From the NCBI GenBank assembly GCA_964368645.1, contig CAYJBY010000004.1:1-64000 (forward strand): 64,000 nucleotides of DNA, given 5' to 3'. The position numbers and the translations under genes were made by a program. This stretch comes from JAEDHM01 sp964368645 (lineage in GTDB: Bacteria > Bacillota > Clostridia > Christensenellales > CAG-1252). Under the pieces are notes generated by a model. That model made no database searches. It saw only the letters and a program-made list of their open reading frames with translations, and was not told the DNA's origin. Below are positions 15,710 to 25,551 of this stretch, in pieces (the first letter of the stretch is position 1; every line of letters starts with the position of its first letter).

Positions 15710-18646
15710 ATGATAGAAAGGCTTTTTCTGCACCCTATTCACGATACCAGACTTCTGGAAATACGCAAGGCTGTTTATCAGCCGCTGTGCGAGTTTTCCG
15801 CACGGGTTTTTAAGAGCAGGGAGCCGATTACTCCCGATAAGACGGAGCTTGACGCTTTTCGTCCTATAAAAAGGGGAGAGGTTTGGGCAGGCATTTTCGA
15901 TTGCGGTTGGTTCGAGTTCAAGACCACCGTACCGGCAGGGCTTGAGGGTAAGCGCGTGGTCGCTCTTTTGAGCGTAGGCGGCGAGGGCTTGGTATATTCG
16001 GCGGATTTTAAGCCGATGCAAAGTATCACGGGTGTGCTTTCCACCGTTGATCCCGTACAAACCACCATAGGCAAGCAAGCGGTGGAGCTTAGCGGCCTTA
16101 GGGCTGGCGAGGAGCTGACTTTGTACGCCGACTGCGGTTATAACGGCAATTGTATGGGCTTCGGCGTTCGCAAAGAGGTTAAGCTGAAACGGTGCGAGCT
16201 GGCGGTGCTGAACGAGGACGTACTTGGATTTTATTACGACTATCTGACCTTATACGCGCTGACTTTGACCTACGGCGAGAACGCGGAGCTTACCGCGGAA
16301 AGGGTGAAAGCCGTCAATACCGCGCTGGCTTCCGCATTCGGTGTTTACAAAAAACAGGGCGCGGCGGCGGCGAGAGCCGCATTGGCTCCGTCCTTAGCGG
16401 ACAAGGGCGTTAAGTCCTTCGTTCAATACACGGCGGTCGGACACGCCCATCTGGATTTGGGCTGGCTTTGGCCGATAAGGGAAACTAAGCGCAAGGCGGC
16501 GCGAACCTTTGCCACGGCGTTGGTCAATCTGCAACTGTATCCCGATTACGTTTTCGGTGCGTCGCAGGCACAGCAATTCGACTGGCTGAAAAAGCTTTAC
16601 CCCGATATTTACGAGGGCGTTAAGCGTATGGTTGACTGCGGCAGAATAGAATTGCAGGGCGGTATGTGGACGGAAAACGACTGCAACAATCCCTGCGGCG
16701 AATCCCTTATCAAGCAGTTTATTTACGGTGACGAGTTCTTTTATCGGGAGTTCGGCAAGCGTTCCCGTATGGTGTGGCTTCCCGATACTTTCGGTTATCC
16801 GGGCTGTCTGCCGCAGATATACAAGGGCTGTGAAAAGGATTATTTTATGACGATTAAGCTCAGCTGGAACGAGCAAAACGTCTTCCCCTACCGTACCTTT
16901 GTGTGGAAGGGTATCGACGGCAGTGAGGTTTTGGCGCACTTACCGCCGTCAGGCGATTATAACGCAAGCAACTCGCCGCTGTACGTGGCTCGGGCGCAAA
17001 AGCTCAATACGCAAAAGGACTCCGTTGACAAGGCGTTAATCGCTTACGGAGCAGGCGACGGCGGCGGCGGCGCGGGCGAAGGGCATTTGCAGTACCTTAG
17101 CCGTATCGCCCATTTGGAGGGCTTGAATAACGTCAAGTCGGGGGCGGCGGAGCCGTTCTTCGACGAGCTTAACCAACAGCGCGGCAAGCTGCCCGTTTAC
17201 GAGGGCGAGCTGTATCTGGAAAAGCATCAGGGAACGCTGACCTCGCAGGCACGCAACAAGCAGTTTAACGCGGTAATCGAGCGCGAATTGCACAATACGG
17301 AGCTTTTGTGCGCGATGGCGTTATGCCAAGGGAAAAGCTATCCCAAGGAGGAAATCAAGGAGATTTACAGAGAGGTGCTTTTGTACCAGTTCCACGATAT
17401 ACTGCCCGGTTCTTCCATTCAGCGGATATACGACGAGAGCAGGGCGCGTTACGACGTAATGTTGGCACGGCTCAAAAGATTGCAAGCCGACCTAAGCGCA
17501 GAGCTTGGCGAAACTTTTTACGTCAACACCTCGCCCTTTGCACGGCAGGAATACGTGGAAAAGGACGGTAAATACCTGCTTGCAACGGCGGAGCCTTACG
17601 CTAGGGCAACGCTTTCCGAGGACGGCTTCGAGTGTCTGAAAGCAAACGACGGCGTACTGGAAAACGACCTGCTGACGGTGCGCTTCGCAAAGGGGGGCGA
17701 GATATGTTCCCTGAAGGACAAGGCAAGCGGCAAGGAGTACGCCGCGAACGGACTTAACGTCCTAACCTTGTACAGTGATCCGCGTCTGCATTATAACGCT
17801 TGGGATATCAGTATCGATTACCCGAAGATGAGAAGCACCCGACTTAAAATAGTGTCGGCAAGGTGCTACGTAGAGGGCGCAAGAGCGGTGATAGAGCAGG
17901 TTTTCCGCACCGCAAAATCCACGATTACCCAAAGGACGGTTTTGTATAAAGGCGACCGATTGGTGCGGTTTGAAACCCACGCCGACTGGCACGAAAGTTA
18001 CCGTATGCTAAGAGCGGATTTCCGTCCGACGGTGTTCTCGGAAACGGCGGATTTCGACATACAATTCGGTGCGATAAAGCGCAGTACCAAGAACGAAACG
18101 TCCATTGAAAAGGCTCAATACGAGGTGTGCGCTCACAAGTTTGTCAACGTGGAAAAGGACGGTTACGGCTTTGCGACGGTGGACTGCTGCAAGTTCGGAC
18201 ACAAGGCAAAGGACGGGCTGATAAGCACTAATCTTCTGCGCTCGCCCAAGTACCCCGATCCCACCTGCGATATGGGCGAACACGACTTCGTTTACGGCAT
18301 ATATCCCTACGTAGGGGATTTAGAGCATAGTGGATTGGTGAGTAACGCATACCGCTTGACCTATCCTCTAAGCCGCTGTTACGGCGGCGCAAGCTCCTTC
18401 GTAGCATTGGAAGGAGATGGTGCGGTAATCGAAACAGTTAAGCCGTCCGAGGACGGAAAGGGTGTTGTGGTAAGAATATACGAGAGATACGGCAGAAACG
18501 CAAAAGTCAAGCTAAATGCGAGCTTTTCTTATGCTAAACTGTATTCCTGCAATATGCTTGAACGGCAAAAAGAGCCTTGCGGCAGTGAGGTGGAATTAAC
18601 ACCGTATCAAATCAGAACCTTCTATTTCGAGACGGAAACGAAATAA
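15710..18646 (+). CDS. GH38 alpha-mannosidase
   Basis: A 978-residue glycoside hydrolase of family 38. AVGHAHLDLGWLWPIRE (about residues 242-258) has the HxD zinc ligands. VWLPDTFGYPGCLPQI (about 357-372) has the nucleophile Asp. An N-terminal beta domain precedes the catalytic domain, and a large C-terminal beta-sandwich (from about 640) matches the family layout and length. There is no signal peptide, so it acts in the cytoplasm on imported mannosides, perhaps from N-glycans or mannans. Its own promoter precedes it. Sugar import could be through the GPH-type symporter further on, but they are not adjacent. Confidence 0.95.
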   Translation: MIERLFLHPIHDTRLLEIRKAVYQPLCEFSARVFKSREPITPDKTELDAFRPIKRGEVWAGIFDCGWFEFKTTVPAGLEGKRVVALLSVGGEGLVYSADFKPMQSITGVLSTVDPVQTTIGKQAVELSGLRAGEELTLYADCGYNGNCMGFGVRKEVKLKRCELAVLNEDVLGFYYDYLTLYALTLTYGENAELTAERVKAVNTALASAFGVYKKQGAAAARAALAPSLADKGVKSFVQYTAVGHAHLDLGWLWPIRETKRKAARTFATALVNLQLYPDYVFGASQAQQFDWLKKLYPDIYEGVKRMVDCGRIELQGGMWTENDCNNPCGESLIKQFIYGDEFFYREFGKRSRMVWLPDTFGYPGCLPQIYKGCEKDYFMTIKLSWNEQNVFPYRTFVWKGIDGSEVLAHLPPSGDYNASNSPLYVARAQKLNTQKDSVDKALIAYGAGDGGGGAGEGHLQYLSRIAHLEGLNNVKSGAAEPFFDELNQQRGKLPVYEGELYLEKHQGTLTSQARNKQFNAVIERELHNTELLCAMALCQGKSYPKEEIKEIYREVLLYQFHDILPGSSIQRIYDESRARYDVMLARLKRLQADLSAELGETFYVNTSPFARQEYVEKDGKYLLATAEPYARATLSEDGFECLKANDGVLENDLLTVRFAKGGEICSLKDKASGKEYAANGLNVLTLYSDPRLHYNAWDISIDYPKMRSTRLKIVSARCYVEGARAVIEQVFRTAKSTITQRTVLYKGDRLVRFETHADWHESYRMLRADFRPTVFSETADFDIQFGAIKRSTKNETSIEKAQYEVCAHKFVNVEKDGYGFATVDCCKFGHKAKDGLISTNLLRSPKYPDPTCDMGEHDFVYGIYPYVGDLEHSGLVSNAYRLTYPLSRCYGGASSFVALEGDGAVIETVKPSEDGKGVVVRIYERYGRNAKVKLNASFSYAKLYSCNMLERQKEPCGSEVELTPYQIRTFYFETETK

Positions 18647-18746
18647 ACAACCGAAAAAGCGGGTAACGGGAATGCAAGTTCACGTGAGCAAATCGCAATA
18701 ATTAAGTAGAATCCGAAAGAAACGTGTTTATATAAGGAGTAACGGT

Positions 18747-19394
18747 ATGATAATTACAGCCCATAGCGGAGCACTGAAAACGAAGCAAAACAAGCAACCG
18801 TATTTTGACGCGGTTGCGGACGGACGCATTGTAGCCGACGCTCTGGAAGTGGATATTTTCGGGTTCGGCAAAAAGCTGTTTCTGTCGCACCCTCCGTTGG
18901 TTTTGCCCTATAACAAGATTCCTTTGGAGTACGCTTTCGAGTTTATCCGCGAGCATAATTTACAGCTAAATTGCGACCTGAAGTCGGTAAAACTCTTCGA
19001 TGCGGTTAAGGAGCTTGCCGTAAAGATGGGCGTTGACGACCTGATATATTTTACGGGGTCCGTGCGTATTCAGCACTTGCCCTCGCTGACGGCAGGGGTG
19101 TGGTACGGTAACTACACGGTTTTCAAAAAGCTCGGTCTTTCCGCGGAAAACGTGCCTGATATCAAAAAATATATCGATAGCTTCGGCAATTCCAGATTTT
19201 TGGGCGTTAATCTCAACTACCGTTACTTGACAGATGAATTTATGCAGGCGGCAAAAGACGCAGGTTTAAGAATTTCCACTTTTACCGTGGATAAGGAAAA
19301 GGATTTGAGAAGGCTTATCAAGTGGCAACCCGACAATATTACCACCAATAGACCTGATATAGCTCAAAAAATACGGACAGAACTGGGAATTTAG
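18747..19394 (+). CDS. GDPD-like phosphodiesterase
   Basis: A 215-residue TIM-barrel protein of the glycerophosphodiester phosphodiesterase group. N-terminal ITAHSG takes the place of the usual HRG, ALEVDIF supplies Glu and Asp metal ligands, and FLSHPP supplies the second His. The C-terminal FTVDKEKDLRRLI..DNITTNRPD is characteristic (the family has T.WTVN and a GVDGIITNxP end). The insertion after the first His is shorter and Arg is replaced by Ser, so the substrate may differ from glycerophosphodiesters. AAGGAGTAACGGT precedes the ATG. Confidence 0.8.
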   Translation: MIITAHSGALKTKQNKQPYFDAVADGRIVADALEVDIFGFGKKLFLSHPPLVLPYNKIPLEYAFEFIREHNLQLNCDLKSVKLFDAVKELAVKMGVDDLIYFTGSVRIQHLPSLTAGVWYGNYTVFKKLGLSAENVPDIKKYIDSFGNSRFLGVNLNYRYLTDEFMQAAKDAGLRISTFTVDKEKDLRRLIKWQPDNITTNRPDIAQKIRTELGI

Positions 19395-19583
19395 AGATAG
19401 CCCTCCGATTATTCCTTCCGATAAACAGATTTTAAGCCGCAGAGAAATTATTTACTTTGCGACTTTTTTTTCAAATAGTATTGCTATAAAATAAAAAATA
19501 AGTTAATATATTAGTGCCGACAGGTTTAAGGGGTGAAGCTGTTGCCTCTCAAGTCGGAGTTTATACTCACTAAGGAGTTGAAG

Positions 19584-20120
19584 ATGGACAGATTTTATAC
19601 GGTCAACATAGCAGGTAAAGACGAGTCACTACCCATACTGCCGCTTCCCGGCGGTATTAACATTTGCTTTTTTAACCTTCACGGTAATCAGGAGCTGACG
19701 GAACGCTGCGGCAAGGCTCTTGCGGAAAAGGTAAAGGGCTGTGACATTTTGATTACGGCGGAGTCTAAGGGCTTACAGCTTACCCACGTGGTGGCGAGAG
19801 AGCTTAACCAGCCTTTTTATGCGGTTTGCCGCAAGTCGCGCAAGCTGTATATGCAGGACGGTATTTCCGCCGAGGTTAAGTCGATTACCACAGGCAGTGT
19901 GCAGACGCTGTACCTGTCAAAGCACGATACCGAGCTTTTGGCAGGCAAGAAGGTCGCCATTATCGACGACGTTATTTCCACGGGCGGCAGTCTTAACGGA
20001 CTGGAGCTTATAGTCGAGAAGGCAGGCGGCATATTATATAAAAAGGCGTTCGTCTTAGCAGAGGGCGACGCTAAGGACAGACCTGACGTTGAGTATCTGG
20101 CAACGATACCCATTCTTTGA
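19584..20120 (+). CDS. purine-type phosphoribosyltransferase
   Basis: A 178-residue type I phosphoribosyltransferase. The PRPP loop VAIIDDVISTGGS (about residues 123-135) is intact, and ILITAESKGLQLTHVVA fits the adenine/xanthine phosphoribosyltransferase fold. It would convert a base plus PRPP to a nucleotide; closest in style to Apt and Xpt, but the hood region is too divergent to assign the base. I chose ATG 19584 because AAGGAG lies six bases upstream; the frame is also open to a GTG at 19533. With deoD downstream it suggests a purine salvage pair. Confidence 0.85.
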   Translation: MDRFYTVNIAGKDESLPILPLPGGINICFFNLHGNQELTERCGKALAEKVKGCDILITAESKGLQLTHVVARELNQPFYAVCRKSRKLYMQDGISAEVKSITTGSVQTLYLSKHDTELLAGKKVAIIDDVISTGGSLNGLELIVEKAGGILYKKAFVLAEGDAKDRPDVEYLATIPIL

Positions 20121-20126
20121 TGACGA

Positions 20127-20176
20127 CAGCCGCGAACCTGCGTATCCTCTCGGACGGAGGGTATCAAAACGCGGCT
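20127..20176. other. nested hairpin after the phosphoribosyltransferase gene
   Basis: AGCCGCG pairs with CGCGGCT, enclosing TATCCTC/GAGGGTA. It follows the stop by only a few bases but lacks a T run, so it may be an RNA processing or stability element more than an intrinsic terminator. Confidence 0.4.
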
Positions 20177-20334
20177 TGATAACCGCTTATTCCTTTCTCC
20201 TCTTAACCGAGGTGGGAGCGGTAGGCGGTAGTAACGTCCGTTTTCCTTTGACCGCAGTTTTTTAAGGCGGCAGAGCCCTGCGAAAACTGCGAACGACCGA
20301 TTACGGCGGTTACCGATATTGCAACGGAGGAATT

Positions 20335-21072
20335 ATGAGCATACCCACTCCACATATTAATGCAAAGGCCGATGCTTTCGGAAAGACGGTATTGATGCCC
20401 GGCGATCCTTTACGCGCTAAGTTTATCGCGGAGAATTTTTTTGATAATCCGACCTTGGTCAACAACGTGCGCGGAGTTCAGGGCTACACCGGTTACTACA
20501 AGGGTGTGCGGATTTCCGTTATGGCGAGCGGTATGGGTATGCCGTCTATTTCCATCTATGCCAGAGAGCTTTACACTGAGTACGGCGTGGCTAATCTGAT
20601 TAGAGTAGGCTCGGCAGGTGCGCTTACCCCTGCTGTACCCCTTAAAAGCGTGGTTTTGGCGATAGGAGCGCATACCGATTCCGCTATGCTTTCCCAGTAC
20701 GGCTTGAACGGCAGTTTTGCGCCCGTTGCCGATTACGGTATGCTGAAAGCGGCGGAGCAGGCGGCAGACAAGCTGAAAATCGGAGTTAAGGTCGGTACGG
20801 TATTTTCCACCGACAGCTTTTATAACGAGGTCGATAACTATTCGGTCAAGTGGGCGCGTATGGGTGCGCTGTGCGTGGAGATGGAGACCGCCGCCTTATA
20901 CACTGAGGCGGCTCGGTGCGGCAAACGTGCGCTTGCCGTACTTACAATATCTGATAATTTGGCAACCGGTGAAAACACCACCGCGGAAGAGCGGCAAACA
21001 GGCTTCACCGATATGATGAAAATTGCTTTAGACACGGCTGTTGCCATTGACGGGGGAGCGTATGATTTGTAA
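20335..21072 (+). CDS. deoD: purine-nucleoside phosphorylase, DeoD type
   Basis: A 245-residue enzyme. N-terminal TPHINAKADAFGKTVLMPGDPLRAKFIAENF is diagnostic (phosphate and base-binding residues, His5-equivalent). VGSAGAL and CVEMETAALYTEA (about residues 180-192; Glu residues binding the ribose) are conserved, as is TISDNL with the general acid Asp. It cleaves purine nucleosides with phosphate for salvage. GGAGG precedes the ATG, and the 3' end overlaps the zinc-ribbon gene by 11 bases. Confidence 0.97.
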   Translation: MSIPTPHINAKADAFGKTVLMPGDPLRAKFIAENFFDNPTLVNNVRGVQGYTGYYKGVRISVMASGMGMPSISIYARELYTEYGVANLIRVGSAGALTPAVPLKSVVLAIGAHTDSAMLSQYGLNGSFAPVADYGMLKAAEQAADKLKIGVKVGTVFSTDSFYNEVDNYSVKWARMGALCVEMETAALYTEAARCGKRALAVLTISDNLATGENTTAEERQTGFTDMMKIALDTAVAIDGGAYDL

Positions 21073-22339
21073 CAAATGCGGAGCGGAGATACTTAAGAGC
21101 GCGGACGGCAAATACCGTTGCGCCAAGTGCGGAACGATGTTTGTACCTGCGGCGGAGTCCGGTCACGCCAAGCACTGTAAGGCTTGCGGCGCGGAGCTTA
21201 TCGATCAGGGTAACGGAGTTTTTAAGTGCAAGGGCTGCGGCAAAACCTATATGCTCAAAAGCGCGGCGAGTAAGGCAACTCCCGCGGCAATTCTCAATGC
21301 GACCTCCACAGCGGCGAACGACGATAATTTCAGTTACGTTTTCCTGCCGAAATGCCCTATGTGCGGCTATGAGGTCAAGGAGATGAAGAGCGGCGGCAAC
21401 AAATACAAATGCGTTTGTTGCGGCGGCGAGTATCCTAAGAGTCAGCTTATGCAGAAGGTCAAGCTAGGCACCGCGCAAGCGGTTTCTCCTACGGTTGCCG
21501 CACCGACAGTCGGCACGTCGGTACCCGACGCGGCGCAGAAGGCGCAACCCGAAAAACGGAGCAAAAAGCGGAAGGCGGCAGAGCAGACCGAGACGGCGGT
21601 TCCCGAAAAGAACGAGATTAAGGCGGATAGTAAGAGCGAGCGCAAGGGCAAAAAAGAAGCTAAGGCAGTCCGTGACGTGCCCTCATTAGGCGAGAAATCC
21701 CACGCTGTTGCAGGTATCATATTTTTAGTGCTTATCGTGCTGTTAATCGGCATAACGGTTGCCGCGCCTTACCTTAACGGTATCGAGGCGGTAGTCAAAA
21801 TCCTAGTTTACGCCTTACCTGCGGCGGTATTGCTTTTGCCGTTGGTAATCACGGTATTCACGGCTTGCGCCGCGATTGTCGCACGCAAAACCGTTTCAGG
21901 CATAGGCTTAGGGCTTGTGGCGGCGGCGTTCGTGGTAATGTTCGCCGATACTGCCTTAGACGGCAATTTTGCGATTTCCTTTATCAATTTCGCGGCAGGG
22001 AAAGATATTATAGTTCCATTTGCGGAGGATTTTGTACTTTTCAAGTACTTAGAGTACGCGCTGTACGCCTACGCAGGACTTACCGCGATAGGTTCGATTC
22101 TCGCCTTGGTTTTTGCGAAGCACAGCTTTGAAAAAGCGGCGTCCTTGATATTCTACGGTATATTCGGCGTACTTTGCGCGGCGGTTCCCGTCGCTCTTAA
22201 GTTCGTCAGTCCTGAGCTTTACGCCAACGTACTTAACGGCGCGATTGCGAAATACGTTGTGCCTTACCTTGAGTATCTGTTTATGCTGCTTTCCTCGGTT
22301 TGTCTCTGCGCGTTCTGCGCGGTTTCGCGCCGTAACTGA
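21062..22339 (+). CDS. zinc-ribbon polytopic membrane protein
   Basis: A 425-residue protein of unknown function. I chose ATG 21062 (GGGGGAG just upstream) over an earlier in-frame start at 21041. Three zinc ribbons occupy the first 130 residues, each with two CxxC pairs: CNKC/CAKC, CKAC/CKGC, CPMC/CVCC. A Lys/Glu-rich linker (about 165-215) follows, then about five hydrophobic helices. It might couple a metal- or nucleic-acid-binding head to the membrane. It overlaps deoD by 11 bases, so it is co-transcribed, though no functional link is known to me. Confidence 0.8.
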   Translation: MICNKCGAEILKSADGKYRCAKCGTMFVPAAESGHAKHCKACGAELIDQGNGVFKCKGCGKTYMLKSAASKATPAAILNATSTAANDDNFSYVFLPKCPMCGYEVKEMKSGGNKYKCVCCGGEYPKSQLMQKVKLGTAQAVSPTVAAPTVGTSVPDAAQKAQPEKRSKKRKAAEQTETAVPEKNEIKADSKSERKGKKEAKAVRDVPSLGEKSHAVAGIIFLVLIVLLIGITVAAPYLNGIEAVVKILVYALPAAVLLLPLVITVFTACAAIVARKTVSGIGLGLVAAAFVVMFADTALDGNFAISFINFAAGKDIIVPFAEDFVLFKYLEYALYAYAGLTAIGSILALVFAKHSFEKAASLIFYGIFGVLCAAVPVALKFVSPELYANVLNGAIAKYVVPYLEYLFMLLSSVCLCAFCAVSRRN

Positions 22340-22350
22340 CCGTAGCTAAA

Positions 22351-22399
22351 CGTCTTACGTGATTTCAGTTGAACACTGAACCTCGTAAGGCGTTTTTTT
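22351..22399 (+). terminator. terminator after the zinc-ribbon gene
   Basis: CGTCTTACG pairs with CGTAAGGCG, with an inner TTCAGT/ACTGAA stem, followed by T7. Confidence 0.85.
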
Positions 22400-22478
22400 A
22401 TTGCCGAGCCATCGATAATAAGCTCTCGTTTTTTTGTTTTTTATCGGCGGTTTTTCGGAAGAGTTTATCGGACGGGTA

Positions 22479-22507
22479 TTGTATTGAAAGAAAGAGTATG
22501 ATATAAT
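22479..22507 (+). promoter_or_regulatory. promoter of the alpha/beta hydrolase gene
   Basis: TTGTAT (22479-22484), a 17-base spacer and TATAAT (22502-22507), about 30 bases before the start codon. Confidence 0.65.
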
Positions 22508-22537
22508 ATCATAATTCTCGGTTATGTCGGAGTTTGT

Positions 22538-23452
22538 ATGATTACAGTGTATGTTATTTTGGGTTTAATAGGATTTTTCGCGGTTGCCTATCTTCTAGTG
22601 GGGATAGTTATCGCCGCTGTCAACCTCTATCACGTACCGAAAGACGCCGATGCCGCGATTAAGAGGGAATACGAGGCAGGTGTTCCCGAGGAATACATAC
22701 TTTATCCTTTTTCGGAAAAAGCGGAAATCGTATCTGATTTGGGTGCGTTCAAGCTCTCTGCCAAGGTCTTTTTTGCCAAGGGCGGCAGTGATAAATGGGT
22801 TATCGGGCTTCACGGTTACGACAGCCTTAACACCACAATGCACAAATACGCCAAGATGTTTAACGATTTCGGCTACAACTTTTTCGCTCCCGACAGCCGT
22901 TTTTGCGGAGAGTCGGAGGGAAAGTGTTTTACCTTCGGCGACAAGGAGCATAAGGACGTCTGTCAATGGATAGATTACGTAAGAGAGCACTATAAGCCTT
23001 CTTCTCTGGGCTTGTTCGGCGTGTCTATGGGCGCGGCTACCGCCGTGCTTACCGCTTCCGTGCGCAAGGACGTGGGATTTTTGATTTCCTACTGCTCATA
23101 TAGCTCCTATCGGGATATCATCACCGCTCGCGGTACGGCAGTAATGGGCAACTTTTTTAAGTTCCTTTATCCGTCTGTCAGGTTTGGCTCCTTCTTAGTG
23201 ACGGGTATGCGCCCTTCAAAAATCAATACGGTTGAGGCGATTAAGAGGGTACGGTGTCCGATTTTGGTGCTTCATTCAAAAAAAGACGATTTTACCCCTT
23301 ACGTTCAGTCGGTGGCTTTGGCGCAGGCTAATCCCGCAGTAAGACTTTATCTGTTTGAAAAGGGTACGCACTCCAGAGCGTTTGCCGCCGATCCCGCCGA
23401 ATACAAAAAAGTGGTTGGCGGTTTTCTTGACGGTATCAGTCTGATGGCATAA
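22538..23452 (+). CDS. membrane-anchored alpha/beta hydrolase
   Basis: A 304-residue protein. Residues 2-28 form an N-terminal membrane anchor (VYVILGLIGFFAVAYLLVG). The alpha/beta hydrolase domain has GLHGYDS (oxyanion region), GLFGVSMGAATAV (nucleophile Ser), LHSKKDDFTP (Asp) and KGTHSRAF (His), a complete triad in the usual order. Similar anchored hydrolases in Bacilli and Clostridia are mostly of unknown substrate; esterase or peptidase activity is plausible. The preceding promoter and the following gap make it a single-gene unit. Confidence 0.88.
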   Translation: MITVYVILGLIGFFAVAYLLVGIVIAAVNLYHVPKDADAAIKREYEAGVPEEYILYPFSEKAEIVSDLGAFKLSAKVFFAKGGSDKWVIGLHGYDSLNTTMHKYAKMFNDFGYNFFAPDSRFCGESEGKCFTFGDKEHKDVCQWIDYVREHYKPSSLGLFGVSMGAATAVLTASVRKDVGFLISYCSYSSYRDIITARGTAVMGNFFKFLYPSVRFGSFLVTGMRPSKINTVEAIKRVRCPILVLHSKKDDFTPYVQSVALAQANPAVRLYLFEKGTHSRAFAADPAEYKKVVGGFLDGISLMA

Positions 23453-23640
23453 CAAGGGGCGCGGACAAGAGCAGTTACCAACGAAAGTAAAAAAACTATT
23501 CTAACAACGCATTTAGTCTAACTTAACGGCTGAAAATACGTTAAACGAGGGCGGCTCAACGTAGTGAAAGCCCCACAAGCAACGGCAAGCAAAACAACGG
23601 ACTGAGTTCACGGTCCGAAATCAATATAAAGGAGAGAACA

Positions 23641-25551
23641 ATGGCGGAAAACAACACACAAGAAGTTTTTGACGAAAAGCTGTTAGCCGAAGCCAAAAAA
23701 CACAACGTAAGTCCTGCGGATTACATTCCCACCAAGGAAAAACTTGCGTATAGCTGCGGAGCGATGATGGACGGCGGCGGCGTTGCCCTAATGTCCTGCG
23801 TAATGCTAAGCTATATGACGGACAGTCTGGGCATTTTGGCGGCGGCGGCATCGACGATTATGATGGTTTCCAAAATATGGGACGCAGTTACCGATCCCGT
23901 AATGGGATTCATAACCGACAACACCAGAAGCAAATACGGAAGGCGCAAGCCCTACATATTTGCAGGCGGCATAGCGTTAATCGTGGCGATTTTCCTGCTT
24001 TTCGCTCCTATCAAGGAGTGGGGTGTCACCTCTCAGGGCGGAATGATTGCCTACGTGCTGATTTTCTATATGCTTTGGAATACCTGTTCCACCTGCTCAC
24101 AGGTGCCGTACACGTCGATGGCAAGCGATATATCGGCGTCCTTCTCGGAACGTAATAACGCCAATACCTACAAGCTGGTGTTCTCTGCCGTGGCGGCGGG
24201 ACTCGCTTACGTAGTACCTCTGCTTTTGCTGGGCGCGTACCAAAAAGGCACTATGAGCGCGGTGGCGTTCTGGCTGATTATGGCGTGTCTGTTCGGCGGA
24301 CTGTTCGGCGGCGGCTTGATAGTGACTTCCTTATTCGTTAAGGAACGTATCAAACCCTTACCCGGCGAGGCGAAACAAAAGTTTGATTTTAAGACCTTCC
24401 TCAAGGGCTACGTTCAGCCCTATAAGAACAAGAGCTACGGCTGGCATATAGCAATGTACGTAGCGGCGTTTACCTGTATGGATATGCTTTCCGCTTTGGC
24501 GGCGTATTATGCAACTCACGTTTGGAGAGGCGTAACTATGAATTTGGGCTTCACCACGATGACTTTCAGCTCGATGTTTATCGTCGCGCCGTTAATGGTC
24601 GCCGCGGTGCTTGCTTTCCCTCTCGTGCGTATTGCAATGGACAAGAAGGGCAAGGGCTTTGCCTTCCGTATGGGCTTACCTCTTTATATAATAGGCGGTA
24701 TTCTGATAGCGGTTATGGACCCGAAATGGTGTCCTCCCATCATTATCCCCATAGCGGCGTTTATAATGGGCTTCGGCTTCGGCGGCGCACAAATGATACC
24801 TTGGATGAACTTCCCCGATACCCTAGACGTGGCTGAGCTTAAACTGGGCGAGCGTCCTACAGGCAATTACAGCGGTATGATGACCTTAATCCGCAAAATC
24901 TCGGGCGCATTAGGCGTAGGCGTAGTAGGTTGGGTACTTTCCGGCGTGGGCTACGACAATTACAATGCGGCTTTGACAGGTGCGCAGGATATAATCGAAA
25001 CAGGCACCGATCCTGCTTTGACCGAGGCGTATCAAGCCTCTGACGCTACCAATATAGGTGAGTTCTTCCGCAACTTCGGCAACGAAATCACCCAGCGTAT
25101 CGATTATCTCGTGAACGGCGCAAAAACCGAGAGTTTCGACCTTAGCGGTTTTAATATCAACGAGGTAGCCGATAACGTAGGCAACGTATTACTGACGATT
25201 AGACTGCTGATGGGCATAGCGATAGCGGTACTTATCGCGTTCGCGCTGTTCAGCTCCTTCAAATTCCGACTGACTAATCCTATTCTTGCCCGTATGAGAT
25301 ACTTTACCGACAAGGTAAAGGCAGGAGAGTTTGATACCCTGTCCGACGAGGAAAAGCAGGAGAGAATCGACCTTATCAAAAAGCACTACGGCAAGTATGA
25401 CGAAAAGTTTGATATGGATATGATAGCCCGTATGAACGCGGCGGTTGTAAAAACCTACGAAGCGGTAGATGAAGAAACCGCAGAGGTTACAACGGACGAG
25501 GCAACGGACAATGCGGCAGAGGACGTTAAGCCCGACGCCGAGGATAAATAA
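23641..25551 (+). CDS. GPH-family (MFS) sugar:cation symporter
   Basis: A 636-residue transporter with about twelve membrane helices. The N-terminal half has LSYMTDSLGI and the signature KIWDAVTDPVMGFITDNT then GRRKPYI, typical of glycoside-pentoside-hexuronide symporters (MelB, XynP relatives). A central insertion (about 395-500) includes a soluble loop, and a C-terminal acidic tail (EETAEVTTDEATDNAAEDV) extends past the usual length of about 460. The sugar cannot be told from sequence; a mannoside would fit the GH38 gene nearby. AAAGGAGAG precedes the ATG. Confidence 0.92.
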   Translation: MAENNTQEVFDEKLLAEAKKHNVSPADYIPTKEKLAYSCGAMMDGGGVALMSCVMLSYMTDSLGILAAAASTIMMVSKIWDAVTDPVMGFITDNTRSKYGRRKPYIFAGGIALIVAIFLLFAPIKEWGVTSQGGMIAYVLIFYMLWNTCSTCSQVPYTSMASDISASFSERNNANTYKLVFSAVAAGLAYVVPLLLLGAYQKGTMSAVAFWLIMACLFGGLFGGGLIVTSLFVKERIKPLPGEAKQKFDFKTFLKGYVQPYKNKSYGWHIAMYVAAFTCMDMLSALAAYYATHVWRGVTMNLGFTTMTFSSMFIVAPLMVAAVLAFPLVRIAMDKKGKGFAFRMGLPLYIIGGILIAVMDPKWCPPIIIPIAAFIMGFGFGGAQMIPWMNFPDTLDVAELKLGERPTGNYSGMMTLIRKISGALGVGVVGWVLSGVGYDNYNAALTGAQDIIETGTDPALTEAYQASDATNIGEFFRNFGNEITQRIDYLVNGAKTESFDLSGFNINEVADNVGNVLLTIRLLMGIAIAVLIAFALFSSFKFRLTNPILARMRYFTDKVKAGEFDTLSDEEKQERIDLIKKHYGKYDEKFDMDMIARMNAAVVKTYEAVDEETAEVTTDEATDNAAEDVKPDAEDK